From Aquarana catesbeiana (taxonomy: Eukaryota; Chordata; Amphibia; Anura; Ranidae): a stretch of 64,000 nt of DNA. Positions 1 through 11,078 of this stretch are shown piece by piece (position 1 is the first letter of the stretch; each line of letters starts with the position of its first letter). The notes beneath the pieces are model-generated. The model did no database searches. It worked only from the letters and a program-made list of their open reading frames with translations, and had not been told where the DNA came from. The DNA lies in NCBI RefSeq assembly GCF_042186555.1, contig NC_133332.1, positions 206,859,609 to 206,923,608 on the forward strand. Direction: 5' to 3'. The translations under genes and the position numbers were made by a program.

Positions 1-180
1 ATGATCACCTGGAAATGTATATTTAAAAAAAAAAAAAAAATTAAAAAATAAATTGAACAGTTTTGCTCCTTGGAAAAGTAATGTCTGACACTGCCAGACA
101 CTGCAAGGGTTACCATGCTGAGACATATCCTTCCAAGAGGTATATCAACATATATGCAACAAAATGAACCTGGGGCAATG
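1..180. other. No gene recognised
   Basis: Short AT-rich left edge with an A-run at 26-40. It may be target DNA or the outermost LINE leader. Confidence 0.4.
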
Positions 181-512
181 GGCGTGACCAGAGGCTGAAG
201 TGAGAGTGAGGACGTTGTGAGCCCGGACCTTGCCGCTACTCCCATGTCTGATCCTGCCTAGCAGCGTGGGGAAGGTGACGCGGTGATGCCGGGAAGCTGA
301 ACAGCTGATCGGGCGGACGGATTCTGTGTTCGCTCAGCGTTCTGCCTGCATGCTCTCCTGTGGCTCTCCCGGGATAGGATTCAGCAGCGCACTCCCCAGT
401 AAGAAGGGACAAGGCGCATACCCGGGATTGAGCAGCCGTCTGTGGTATCCTGGAGTTCCAACGAGAGGTTCGTGCCAAGATAACCAGGAGGAGGGGTGCG
501 GAGGAGGCGGCC

Positions 513-1549
513 GTGCAGGATGGAGCTGGCGTTCATACACAGCGTGGACCCAAAGATAAGGCAAGTCAAGCTGCTGAAAAGCTGGAGTGCTTTGCTTACA
601 CACCAAACCACACACCCAAGAAAGAGGGCCAGGCAGGGGGTGTGCAACATCAGGGCCCGCAGGCTAGCCACCCTGGGGGGAGGAAAAGTCAAGGCTCAGC
701 AGCAGTAGGTGCACCTGCAACATTGGCAGAATCTGCATCACAAGCAGTCCTGGAGGGGGAACATGGACTGAGCAAAGAGTTAGCAGAAGGTATGGGTAAG
801 CTAGCCTCAGTAGCAGAAAAGGAACCATCCTTGAAGGACATTCTCCTATCAGTTAACAACTGTAAGACATCACTATCTGAATTATCTGACCAGCTTAAAG
901 GTATTAGAGATGATTTATTTACCCTAAGACAAGATGTGCAGGAGGTATGTGTTCGGACTACAATCCTCGAGGGGAGAGTCAATCAGGTAGAAGATGATGT
1001 GAACCCGATGAGACAAGAAGTAAAACTCATGAGGGATCAATTGGATATGTGCATGCATAAAATGGATGAATTAGAGAACAGGTTACAAAGAAGTGAAGGT
1101 AATAACCCCATAGAGTTCATGGAAGGCTGGTTCAGAGATACGTTCGGTAAGGACCCTTTATCAAGTTTCTTTGCAATTGAGTGTGCACACAGAGTCGCTT
1201 TTAGGGCACCATCTTCAGGGGGTCAGCCAAGGCCCCTTATTATCAAACTCCTACACTTTAAGGATAAGTTTACCATTCTCCAGAAAGCAAGAGAAATCAA
1301 AAACATACAGTATATTGGCGTAAAGATTTTTTATATCCATACTTCTCCCCTGAGCTACAGAAACAAAGAGCAAAGTTTACAGAGTGCAAACATAGACTGC
1401 AGCAGTTCGAAATTAATTATGCATTACTTTATCCTGCACGCTTACATATAACAGCATTTGGGGAAGTGAAGCTCTTTAATGTTCCTGCAGAAGTAACATC
1501 ATGGTTGGAAAAGAATGAAGGAAGGCTACAGCGGGGTGAAGGAACATGA
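513..1549 (+). pseudogene. LINE ORF1 protein (RNA-binding chaperone type), frameshifted
   Basis: The reading frame encodes a low-complexity basic N-terminus. A long heptad-rich region at about residues 110-195 (for example 'LSDQLKGIRDDLFTLRQDV') should form a coiled coil. A C-terminal domain follows, with 'FFAIECAHRVAFRAP' and 'RPLIIKLLHFKDKFTIL', which resembles the L1 ORF1p RRM/C-terminal region. In that family the protein trimerises and binds the element RNA. The frame stays open to 1451, but after about 1340 the recognisable C-terminal end continues in another frame ('RLHITAFGEVKLFNVPAE') to a TGA at 1547-1549, so one frameshift is present. The start is uncertain because an overlapping frame also opens near 496. 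Confidence 0.8.
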
Positions 1550-2106
1550 GAAAATTAGACTCTGGTGGTCCCTGTTCATTTTAAGGCTCCGTGGACTCTT
1601 TTTTTTTTTTTTGTCTCTTTCCTCTTCAGGATTTTTATTTAGACATATTTGTGTATATATAGAGGTGAGGGCATGGGGGGGGGTAGTAAATATTTTTTGA
1701 GTACAATGGTCATGTTGGGGTTAGTTCCCCTCTTATTAGGTTTGGGTAGCAACGTATAAAAGAGTTATATTCACTTCAGGGGGTTAATACAGTCACTATA
1801 GAAGCCCTTGTTATGGGCCCAAGGTTGGGCAAGGGGGAAAGGGGAAAGGGGAAATAGGGTGGGGGGTGGAGGGGAGGGTGGGAGAACGGGGGTGGGTATG
1901 GAGGGGTTAAGGGAAAGGGTATGGTGTATGCACAAGGTTGTATGGGAGTTCGAGGGTGGAGGATATGTGGAGTGGATTGATGTAAGACGTTTTGAGTTTG
2001 CACAGGAGAAAAAAATCACCAATATCATTACATTTTAGACACAAAGGTATTAGGGATAAGTGTAAGAATTATCCTGAGAGGAGACAGGGAACAAGGGTAG
2101 GAGAAT
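1550..2106 (+). other. Inter-ORF spacer of the LINE, with a G-rich tract
   Basis: About 560 bases separate the end of ORF1 from the first endonuclease motif. The stretch holds a T-run near 1599-1612 and a strongly G-rich purine tract at about 1825-1920 with many GGG and GGGG runs. No coding frame looks real. The G-run spacing suggests quadruplex potential, but no function can be assigned from sequence alone. Confidence 0.5.
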
Positions 2107-3396
2107 GATAGGTACCAGAGTTGACAGAGGGATAACCCCAGGTCCCTTAAGGCGAGTTAAGATATGCTCATGGAATGTGCGGGGAGTACGGGAGATGTCC
2201 AAAAGACAGGCAATCTATGGCTGGGACAGGTGGTTTCAAAATACTCTGCCTCCAGGAGACTCACCTTGAGAAAGGCACAATTAGTGCCTTAAGGAACAGG
2301 AATTACCAGGAGCAGTATCATTCTACCCATACCTCCTACTCAAGGGGTGTGAGTACATTGATAAATTCTGAATTGGCCTTCTCCTGCAGACAGAGAAAGA
2401 TGGATGAGAATGGACGGTATGTTTTTCTTTTTTGTGTTATTGAAAGCCGAAAATGTGTATTAGCCAATGTGTATATCCCTCCATCATTAATACAGAAATA
2501 ATGTGTGATTTAATAAGCTTTATAGCGGATAAACCTGGGGTGCCAGTCATAGTGGCAGGCGACTTTAATATGACTATGGGTAATAGTATAGACAGGCTCC
2601 CACAGAGGTTTGCTCTCGGAGGAGTACCTAAGGGCCCGCTCCTCCAATTCTGTGAGGAGATAGGGCTGGTGGATATCGGGAGGAAGTGGCATCCGGGGGT
2701 GAAACAGTATTCGTGCCACTCTAGGACGCATGCCACTTTGTCCAGAATCGACTTGTGCTGTGTAATGAGGAAGCCCTAAATTTAATGGAAGAGGTAGATT
2801 ACGAGCCAAGAGGGATTTCGGACCACTCACCAGTGGCTTTCTCAATTAAAATTGGGATGAGCTATGGTAGAGGGGACTGGAAAGTGAACCCCTTTTGTCT
2901 CAAAATAATTGAGGATGCTGGGGTTATTGTAGCCAGTCTAGACTTAAACTTAAACTCAGGAACCGCCCCGCTGGGTATAATGTGGGACTCCCTGAAGGCT
3001 TTTTTTTGAGGGTGTACTGATACAGAAAATTTCCTATGGTAAGAAACAATCACAGGCTAAGGAAATCAAAGCAAAAGACAGGGTGCAAGGGGCTGAAGTG
3101 GAGGAACCGACTTTAGCCAGATATGGTGAGTGGGTGGAGAGCCAAGAAGAATATAGGAAATTAGTATTGGAGAAAGTGATAAAAAAATGTTTCAGAGACA
3201 GAGTTTTTTTGGGGAAGGAGAGCAAGTGGGGAGAACCCTGACATAGATAGCCAGGGCAAATGGCCCCCCATCCACTATTCCAGCAATTTGGGACAAGGAA
3301 GGGAAAATTATAATAGCTACCCCGGAAATAGTAAAGGAATTCAAAGATTATTATGAAGCCCTGTACAGCACCCCACAAATAAATACAGGGGGGGAA
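2107..3396 (+). pseudogene. LINE ORF2, APE-type endonuclease domain, broken
   Basis: This is the N-terminal part of ORF2. Visible endonuclease motifs are 'CSWNVRGVRE' at about 2168, 'ILCLQETHLEKGT' at about 2240, 'VIVAGDFNM' at about 2550 and 'ISDHSPVAF' near 2815, in the order expected for an apurinic-endonuclease-like LINE nuclease. In the family this domain nicks target DNA to prime reverse transcription. The motifs fall in at least three frames, so several indels separate them. Stops and frame changes at 3010-3396 also break the linker to the reverse transcriptase. Confidence 0.8.
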
Positions 3397-4315
3397 ATGT
3401 GGGAGTTTTTTGAAAAACTGAAAATAACCCCGTTATCTAGAGAAGACAGGGAAGAATTGGAAGCCCCGTTGACATTGGAAGAGTTGCAAAGAGTAATAGC
3501 AGATATGGCAAATCAGAAAGCACCAGGTCCTGATGGCTTGCCTATAGAAATAATCAAGAGATACGGGGACGTATTTCTCCCAAAACTCTTGGAGGTATTT
3601 AATGGGGCCGCAGTGAAAGGAAGATTGCCCATATCAATGTCTGAAGCCACAATAATTGTATTATTAAAAGAGGGGAAAAATCTGCTTGATGTAGCCTCAT
3701 ATAGACCGATTTCGCTTCTGTGCTCTGCTGTAAAGATTTTGGCAAAAGCCTTGGCAACAAGGCTGAATAGAATCATTTCTAACGTAATACATCCAGACCA
3801 AACCGGTTTTATACCGGACAGATCTGTGAGCGTGAACATAAGGCGAGTGTATTTAAATATGCAACTGCCAATAGAGAACGGGCGGAATAGAGCTGTCCTA
3901 TCATTAGATGCGGTCAAGGCGTTTGATAGCCTTGAGTGGCACTATATGTGGAAGGTGTTGGCGGAATTTCAATTTGGCCCTAACTTTATCCAATGGTTAA
4001 GAATTTTATATGACAGCCCGAGGGCCAAGGTTAGGGTCAACGGGGAGTGCTCTGATTCCAGTTGGGGAGAGGAACGAGACAGGGGTGTCCGTTGTCACCC
4101 CTGCTCTTCGCCCTCGCAATGGAGTCATTGGCTATTGCCTTAAGGCCTCTCAAGAATTTCGGGGATTCAAAAGAAGGAGGGAGGAGGAGAAAGTCGCAAT
4201 GTATGCAGATGATATCTTGCTATTTCTGGAGGATACGCAGGCCTCTTTGAAAGCAGCTATGGGGATAGTTAAAGAGTTTGGACATTTCTCTGGACTGGCA
4301 ATTGATTGGGAATAA
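3397..4315 (+). pseudogene. LINE ORF2, reverse transcriptase domain, broken
   Basis: Conserved reverse transcriptase blocks appear in order: 'APGPDGLPIEIIKRYGD', 'SYRPISLLCSAVKI', 'HPDQTGFIPDRS', 'LSLDAVKAFDSLEW' (first catalytic Asp), 'TRQGCPLSPLLFAL' and 'MYADDILLF' (catalytic YADD). The first four lie in one frame from 3397. The 'TRQGCPLSP' block is in a second frame at about 4070 and YADD in a third at about 4200, so two indels lie in about 150 bases. A TAA at 4313-4315 ends the YADD frame. This is a dead copy of the enzyme that copies LINE RNA at the nicked target. Confidence 0.88.
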
Positions 4316-6301
4316 TCTGTACTCTTGCCAATAGACCCCCTTACAGAACCCCTTCCGCAACAGGTAGATTTAATAAGAGTGGTAAGCCAAAGGAGATATT
4401 CAGGGGTCAATATAACAAGAGACCCGGGGCAGTACATAACGGGAAATGTAGTCCCACTTATGATAAAGTTAAAACAGAAAAGTCAGGTGTGGGGCCGCCT
4501 CCCTCTTTCGGTTGCCAGTCGGTGCAATTTAATTACGATGGTATGGATGCCGCAAATTCTATAAGTAACACACAGCTCCCCAATATGGATCCCAAAACAC
4601 TGGTTCAAAAAATTGGACAGTGTGTTTAGAGAGTTAATTTGGAAAAATGGGGCGGCAAGGATTCGCTTACAGGTACTGCGGCGATCGAGGGAGGCGGGGG
4701 GCTTGGCATTGCCAGACCCATGGTGTTATTTTCTTGTGGCACAAATGCAGTATATGAGAGGTAGTAATATGCCAGAAGAAAGGGGAATAGGAAGTAATAT
4801 ACTGATGAATGACATTAGTCATGATACGATAGTAGAAGCGATTAAGGCAAATTCTTTTGGCTCCAGTTGTCCCACAGTCCCAGTTAATGGTCAGAAGTTG
4901 GGAGACCGTCAAGGCCTTGTTAGGTTATGCAGGTTTCTCTGAGTTCTCTCCGATATGGAACAATAAAAATCTAAAAGAGCTCAATGTGATGGGGAAAATA
5001 GAGGAATGGGATAGGAGGGGCATCCACTGCTTGGCACAGTTGTACAGGGCAGGTAGGTTGAAATCATTTCAGGAGATAAGGGAGGAGTATGTGGTTCCTA
5101 ACCGACTATTTTATAGTTATCTGCAAGTCAGGCATGCCCTAGACGCACAATTTAGAGGGAAGGAGCCAGAGTGGAGTGAAATGCCCTTTCTTAGGAAACT
5201 GGTGAATACTAGTACTTCTAAAGGATTAATTTCCGATATGTATGGCAGTATAATGCCCCGTACACACGGTCGGATTTTCCGCTGGAAAATGTCCGATCGG
5301 AGTGTGTTGTTGGAAATTCCGACCATGTGTGGGCTCCATCGGACATTTTCCATCAGATTTTCCGACACACAAAGTTTGAGAGCAGGATATAAAATTTTCC
5401 GACAACAAAATCCGTTGTCGGAAATTCCGATCGTGTGTATACAAATCCGACAGACAAAGTGCCACGCATGCTCAGAATAAATAAAGAGATGAAAGCTATT
5501 GGCCACTGCCCCGTATATAGTCCCGACGTACGTGTTTTACGTCACCATGTTTAGAACGATCGGATTTTCCGACAACTTTGTGTGACCGTGTGTATGCAAG
5601 ACAAGTTTGAGCCAACATCCGTCGGAAAAAATCCTAGGATTTTGTTGTCGGAATGTCCGAACAAAGTCCGACCGTGTGTACGGGGCATAAGTACGGTGGG
5701 TCAGGAAGGAGTGGCGGAGTCCAAAAACAGGATTAAATGGGAGAGAGATGTTGGCCCAGTAACGGAGGAACAATGGAAATACGTCTTAGCATTTTGGGCC
5801 TGTGGCCTGTCTCTCTCTCCGTCGCAGGGGGTATCCCACCTGTATCTGATATATAGGTCATATTACACGCCATTGAAACTGTACATGTTTGGAAAGAGGC
5901 CCGACGCTAAATGTCAAAGGTGTGGGGACAGGAGGGGTGACTTGATACACATGTTCTGGCGATGTCCCAAGTTGCATAGGTATTGGAAAGGTATAATTGA
6001 TAAAATAAACTCTGTGTTTGGGGCATCGCTAGGCATGGAGGCCAGGACTTGTCTTATGGGTCTGATGGAGAAGAATGGTATGCTAAGAGACACTCAGACT
6101 GAAATAATTAGATGCTTGTTCCAAGGAAAGAAGTTAATTGCATGGAAGTGGCAGGCAACAGATCCCCCGACGATAGCAGAATGGATGAAAGAGGTTAAGG
6201 ATGTGATCGGGAAGGAGAAATTTATTTATGGGAAGAGAGGCAATATGAAGAAATATGAAAATATATTGAAGCCATGGCTGGACTCAGATCACCCCAATTA
6301 G
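4316..6301 (+). pseudogene. LINE ORF2, C-terminal region with Cys-rich knuckle, split by a MITE
   Basis: The sequence continues in the YADD frame ('LPIDPLTEPLPQQVDLI', 'DSVFRELIWKNGAARI', 'EAGGLALPDPW'), crosses a stop at 4562-4564, shifts frame near 4860 and then runs to 5253. There a 434-bp MITE interrupts it, and coding resumes at 5691. The end carries a Cys/His cluster ('CQRCGDRRGDLIHMFWRC', about 5911-5964) typical of the L1-type C-terminus, and stops at 6299-6301. Removing the MITE plus its 3-bp duplication (437 bp) rejoins the same reading frame, so the MITE came after the coding sequence and is not the only lesion. Confidence 0.83.
5254..5687. mobile_element. Harbinger-type MITE A, copy 1
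   Basis: A 434-bp non-autonomous transposon starts TGCCCCGTACACACGG and ends with its inverse. It is flanked on both sides by TAA (5251-5253 and 5688-5690), the TWA target type of PIF/Harbinger elements. The first 230 bp contain repeated inverted copies of 'CGGAAATTCCGA' and 'CGTGTGTA', so each end can fold on itself. Both ends match the 6.15-kb Harbinger at 26076-32226 and the copy at 46551-46985. It sits inside LINE ORF2. Confidence 0.92.
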
Positions 6302-6529
6302 AAACATGATGGACACGAAGGCTGGAGGGAGTGAATGAAGGTTGAAAGGTTGGTGTGAGTAGGGTGGAAGTGAGGTATGAATGGATGGAGAGGTTGGGAG
6401 GGGGGGGGGGAATAGTGGTTGGTTTTATTTATCTATGTTTTCTGCCACTTTTTTATACATTATGTAAACAGCGTTGCTTTGTGGACAAATATATATTCCA
6501 AATAAAAAGTATTGATTTAAAAAAAAAAA
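6302..6529 (+). terminator. LINE 3' UTR with poly(A) signal and A-tail
   Basis: After the ORF2 stop comes a short untranslated stretch with a G-run at about 6399-6409. AATAAA lies at 6501-6506 and an A-run at 6519-6529. This is the expected polyadenylation end of an L1-like retrotransposon and sets its right boundary. Confidence 0.75.
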
Positions 6530-7394
6530 TATCTGGAAATAGTTGCTATGGGTAATGGAGGACTTTTTACATCACTGTCTGTTCTGGATAATCCTCATTT
6601 ACAGCAAGCACTCAGTGAACTGCAGTGAAAAAAAAAATCAATTTAGGGAGCAGCTTTTTACACAGCAATGTTCAGCACTGTTGGATGGAATTTCAAATTT
6701 CTGTTATATTAAATAAAGACGGAAAGAAAAACTCAACTACAAGATTTATGATTTAGGATCTCTTTTATTTATGAGTAAGATGTAAGAGGTGAAATCATCT
6801 CATATACAATAATTCAATAAGGAAATAAAAGCAAAAAAGCAAAAATCTGAGATAACTTAACTCTAGGTGGGAAATGCAACTGATCTGGAGGTTTTAAAAC
6901 ATCAGACAGGAAACTCAGAATATTTTGTATGTGTGTTAAGCGGTACTAGTAGACAGCACTATGATAATAAATACTAGCGTAGGATTACACATCCTTTTGG
7001 TGTTAAAGTACTACAAGTCCTATTAGATGCCAGCCATTGTGCCTTGTACGTTCCTCTTGTTTTCTGGTAAAGAAGACTGGTCATTGTGCAAGGGAATGCA
7101 TTTTATACTTTTTGTTCCCGGTTTCCCAGGAAGGATTTAATAACCTGGAGTACTGCATGTAAATCTGGAAGAGTTGGCAAAAAAAACAACCACATGTTGC
7201 TGAAACTTGATGAGTAAGGTGAAGCAGTGAGAGAAAAGCCAGAAAATCAGCTTCTGTCTGCCAGGGCCTGAAATATGTATCGGTGTAGAGCTGCACAATT
7301 CTGGCTAAAATGAGAATCATGATTTTTTTTTGCTTAGAATAAAGATCACAATCCTCTAGGCTAACTTTACTGTTTATTTATTTTTTTATTCATT
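6530..7394. other. No gene recognised
   Basis: This AT-rich stretch has no coding frame above background and no terminal repeats that I can pair. It may be host intergenic or intronic DNA. Confidence 0.5.
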
Positions 7395-7790
7395 AAAGTG
7401 TATTTTTTCCCCAAACATTGTGTTTGAAAGACTGCTGCGCAAATACAGTGTGGCATAAAATATTGCAGCAACCGCCATTTTATTCTCTAGGGTCTCGGCG
7501 GAATGCAGTTCCGGCACCTCTGACAGGCAGCCCTCTCTGCTCTGACCTATCTCACACTAGCGCTGCGCACACAGGGCTGAGGCCTTTTGAGATCTTCAGG
7601 TTCCAGCACAGCAACATACAGCTGCCTGTGTTGATTCAAGCAGCAGCTTCTGTCCCTGCCTCTTCTCACACTGTAGCACGAGCAGGGAGCAGAGAAGCCC
7701 TGAAACTCCGCCCCAGCTACAGTTCTCAATCGTCTGAAAAGCCTGCACGTAAAACATGGACTGGAGCACTGGAACAGCAGTGGAAAAGGT
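7395..7790. other. Probable old repeat remnant, no gene
   Basis: The text around 7395-7490 (GTGTATTTTTTCCCC, then a GCTGCGCAAATAC stretch) reads like a fragment of a dispersed frog repeat that I recall only loosely. Open frames here lack recognisable domains. I see no termini. Confidence 0.25.
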
Positions 7791-7794
7791 GAGA

Positions 7795-8370
7795 TGAAAA
7801 ATGGAGGGGAAGGGGGAGAGAGAGCCCTCCAGAGACTGAATTCACTGTGAAAGAAGAGAAGGGGGTGATTGTGCAGTGAGGAGGAGGGGTGGGTGGAAAT
7901 TTGTCCAGTGAGAAGAACTGGGAAGGGAGCTTTGTACAGAGGTAAGAGCTGCAGAGGGCAGAGCTGTGGAGGGTGGGGGAGGTTGTGTAGAGGTGAGAGC
8001 TGTAGGGGAAGCTGGGGGTGCAGAGGTGGGTGGCAAAGGTGAGAGCTGTGGATTGGGGTGAGCTTTAGATGGGGGGTGCAGAAGGGGAGCAGAAATAATA
8101 TGGATGGAGGTGCAGAGGTGAATTGTGGACTGGGGGTGTAAGCTGTAGTTAGAGGGGTGCAGACGTGTGATGGGGGGGGAAGGTGAGTTGCGGATAGGGG
8201 TTCAGAGTGGAGCTGTGTACAGGGAAAGAAGAGGTGAGCTGTGGATGAGGGTTGCAGAGGATAGGTGTGGATGGGGCACACAGAGGTAAGCAAAGAGATA
8301 AGTAGGAGTGAGGATTTGATGGTTAATTTTGGGGGGATACTTGAGGGGGAAGACCAGGGAAATTTGCTGG
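7795..8370. repeat. Degenerate G-rich tandem repeat
   Basis: Imperfect units of roughly 25-40 bp are built around 'GAGCTGTGGA' and 'GGGGTGCAGAGGTGA' and recur across the interval. The long open frame on the opposite strand (7547-8392) is a low-complexity Pro/Ser/Leu translation of this repeat and is not a gene. A similar G-rich block occurs at 51770-52320. Confidence 0.65.
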
Positions 8371-8380
8371 GGAACAGTAA

Positions 8381-9262
8381 GACCCCTTTCACACTGGGGC
8401 AGTGCGGGTGTTAGTGGTAAAATGCTAAAACTAGCGCCACTTTACCACTGTTATAGCAACGCTTTGGCACCACTAGCAGGGCGCTTTTAACCCCCAAGAA
8501 GGGGTTAAAGTGGAGGGCCACCCTGACAAAAAAAATTGCACCAAAAATCCTAAAAAAATTCAAAAGAAAACATTTGAAAAAAAATGTTTTTTAAACTTAC
8601 CTGAACCCTTGTTGCTAGGCAGGCTTCCTAATCTGCTTCTTCCTATTCTGCGGAGTATCCTGTTCCTTGGTGAGCGGCCACGTTGCCTTCTGGGAACTGT
8701 GTGTGTTCCCAGAAAACCACAGGGCCATTCACAGAGCGCCGCGCCACTCGCGCGCGTGAGCAGTAGGAAACTGGCAGTGAAGCCGCAAGGCTCCACTGCC
8801 TGTTTCCCTTAGTTAGAATGGCGGTGCCGGGACCCGAGGGACGAGTCGGCCTCAGGTGGCTGACATCGCGGGCACCCAGGACAGGTAAGTGTACTTATTT
8901 AAAGTCAGCAGCTACAGTGTTTGTAGCTGCTGACTTTAAAAAAAAATTTTCGCTAGCCGGAATCCCGCTTTAAAAAGGGGTTAAAAGCGACCTCTTAGCG
9001 TTGCTTTCAAAACACTTTTAAGGCGCTTTGAAAGCGGTACCCATTCATTTCAATGGCAGGGGCGGTGGAGGAGGCGTGTATACACCCCTCCCCCACCGCC
9101 CCAAAGATGCTGCTTGCAGGACTTTTTTTTTCCTGTCCTGCAAGCGCACCGCCCCAGTGTAAGAGCACTCTCGTTTTGACACTGGGGCTGCAGAAGAGGA
9201 TGTTTACAGGTGCTATTTCCAGAGCAAAAATGCATGTAAAGTGCCTCAGTGTGAAAGGGGTC
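8381..9262. mobile_element. Harbinger-type MITE B, copy 1, carrying a nested MITE
   Basis: The terminal inverted repeat GACCCCTTTCACACTGGGGC at 8381 pairs with CCTCAGTGTGAAAGGGGTC ending at 9262. TAA flanks both sides (8378-8380 and 9263-9265), matching the TWA target of PIF/Harbinger. A second element of the same family lies at 32603-32971. The interior is interrupted by a TTAA-target MITE at 8509-8969. No coding capacity is seen. Confidence 0.85.
8509..8969. mobile_element. TTAA-target MITE C, copy 1 (Kolobok- or piggyBac-like)
   Basis: The element begins AGTGGAGGGCC and ends GGAATCCCGCT. TTAA lies directly outside both ends (8505-8508 and 8970-8973). The ends match those at 19322-19811, also between TTAA sites. 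TTAA duplications are known for Kolobok and piggyBac; the sequence alone does not decide between them. It lies inside MITE B copy 1. Confidence 0.75.
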
Positions 9263-9265
9263 TAA

Positions 9266-9800
9266 AGCATACAGAGTTAGTGACCAAGAGTACGTAATGT
9301 ATGGCACAGCGTGCAGGGTCCAGTGGTGTGAATTTTGTAACACCTTGTAAATTACATACTCAGAACCGATATACTCTGTGTGCTGTGCTGTATGTTACAT
9401 ATCTAAGGCCTAAGTATGGTACTCCTGAATGCTGTACTCTGTACAATGGGTTTTGCATTACATACCCCTGAGTCCTGCACTCTGTATGCTGGACTGCATA
9501 TTATACACTTTACCGCTGTTCTCTGTGTGCTGGGCTCTATTTTACATATTCCTGACCCCTGCACCCTGTACACAGGGCTATATGCTCCATATCTCTGAGA
9601 ACAAGGGACACTTCACATTGAATGTAAGTACTATCCTGTTTGCTGTTTTTTTTTTCTGCACCCTGTGTGATATGCACTGCCTACAATTGCACAATACACA
9701 CTCCTGAGCCCTGTGTGTTATAAAGTCCTGAGTCCTGTACTTTGTGTGTTACACATTCCTGAACCATGTGTGATACGCAGTTCTAAGGCCTCATTTATTA
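9266..9800. repeat. C/T-rich degenerate tandem repeat
   Basis: Units of about 35-50 bp recur with wording such as 'ACTCCTGA', 'CCTGCACTCTGTA' and 'TATTACATA'. The same type of unit occurs at 52320-52480, again directly after a G-rich block. Short open frames here are products of the repeat. Confidence 0.55.
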
Positions 9801-9955
9801 CAGTTATTTGATGCCACTGTACTTCTCTCCTCTAAGGAAGGTGTATCTGGGGGTGGAGTTTGGGCGTGGTTTTGGGTGGGGTTTGGGCGTGGTTGTGGAT
9901 GGGGATTTGGACTGAGAGGGTAAGTTCCTGCACCTATTTTCTGAGAAAAAAAGCC

Positions 9956-9960
<5 letters not shown>

Positions 9961-10019
<59 letters not shown>
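9961..10019. repeat. (TA)n microsatellite
   Basis: An uninterrupted run of TA dinucleotides of about 29 units. Such runs are length-polymorphic and can be assembly-sensitive. Confidence 0.97.
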
Positions 10020-10020
<1 letters not shown>

Positions 10021-10439
10021 GTTTGGGGTTCTAAGTAATTTTCTAAAAAAGAAAAAAAAATACTGATTTTAACTTGTAACCAACAAGTGTCAGAAAAAGG
10101 TTTAGTCTTTAAGTGGTTAAACTGACCTCATTTACAGACCGAAGTTCATCCCTTTGATCTAAAAGAACAAAATGTTACAATGTTTCTCTTTATCTCCGCC
10201 TGTTGTGATGTTGTGATAAACTTGGTAGGCTGCCTGTTTTGTTTTGTTTTTTACAGCGGTCAGCTGTGAGCAGAGAACGGCTCTGCACTGAATTGAGGAA
10301 ATGCTGTTTTAAGATCATGATTTTAGCACTGTCCTTCTGACAGACATGAGGCTGCAGTCCTTCTCAGAAGCTCTTTCAAAATCCCACTGGCTGCCAGAAG
10401 TTAAACAAAAGCTTGAATGATGGAAAATCAAGTGGTTGA
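10020..10439. other. No gene recognised
   Basis: Short AT-rich stretch between the microsatellite and the provirus. No terminal repeats or coding domains are visible. Confidence 0.5.
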
Positions 10440-10443
10440 GTAG

Positions 10444-10948
10444 TAAAGTAGCAGAATATCGGTAAATGACATTGTTTGACAAAGAATTCTGGTATGGGAG
10501 ATTTATTCCATCTTTCTGGCCCAAAAGAGTGGACACTCCTGACCCGACTAGTGTCTATATGTCAAGAGTGTCTAATACAGCTAATACAGTGTACATATAA
10601 TTTTCAGCATATTGCGTCACAAGCGAACAGGCGGTACACTTCCGTTATACAAAACATTCTAACCTTTTAAAAATCAACCTATGCATCCTAACCCAGACAA
10701 GTTCTGCAAACCATATATATTTTTAACTTTATACAAAACTTTCGTTTCTCTGCAGTATGCTCTTGCACAAAGAGGAACTCAGCAGGTTTCTGTATGGGAG
10801 GGGGAGTAAGTCCAGTGTCTTTAACCACAACCTGTCATAAATAGTTTCAGGATGAAATACAGGAAATATGATTCTTAGCTGAAATTTTAAATCAGTCTTA
10901 CTACACACATAACTATGGCCATATAAACTGACCCTCGTTGCCACTTCA
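10444..10948 (-). repeat. ERV 3' LTR
   Basis: 505-bp long terminal repeat. In minus orientation it starts TGAAGTGG and ends CTACTTTA, short imperfect inverted ends of TG...TA form. By eye it differs from the 15630-16138 copy at about ten bases and lacks one 4-bp insertion. This indicates moderate age, since both LTRs are identical at insertion. Confidence 0.93.
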
Positions 10949-10959
10949 TTCCCCCCTTT
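10949..10959 (-). promoter_or_regulatory. ERV polypurine tract
   Basis: On the minus strand the run AAAGGGGGGAA sits immediately before the TGAAGTGG start of the 3' LTR. This is the normal position of the primer for plus-strand DNA synthesis in retroviruses. Confidence 0.8.
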
Positions 10960-11078
10960 GGTCATAATCATAGCGATTAATATGAGCGAGATTAAGCATC
11001 ACTACATAACATACAGTTTTGTTTTTTTTTTCTTTATGGTGACCTCACTAGCAGGCACAAAACATTCTTCTACCTAGA

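Larger units (their letters stand above)
181..6529 (+). mobile_element. L1/Tx1-like LINE, near full length, inactive
   Basis: This is a non-LTR retrotransposon with 5' leader, ORF1, a long spacer, ORF2 with endonuclease and reverse transcriptase, and a short 3' UTR ending in AATAAA and an A-run. The two-ORF layout, the coiled-coil ORF1 and the poly(A) end place it near the L1/Tx1 group. The left edge is uncertain; I start it where the GC-rich leader begins. Both ORFs carry frameshifts or stops, and a Harbinger MITE interrupts ORF2. I could not identify a convincing target-site duplication. Confidence 0.85.

Noticed and set aside
8..6541. Possible LINE target duplication 'CTGGAAAT' (near 10 and near 6534)
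   Set aside because: Only eight bases, with unlike neighbours, and the left copy lies well outside the recognisable 5' leader.
7547..8392. 281-codon minus-strand frame rich in Pro, Ser and Leu
   Set aside because: It runs through the G-rich tandem repeat; composition follows the repeat and no domain is seen.
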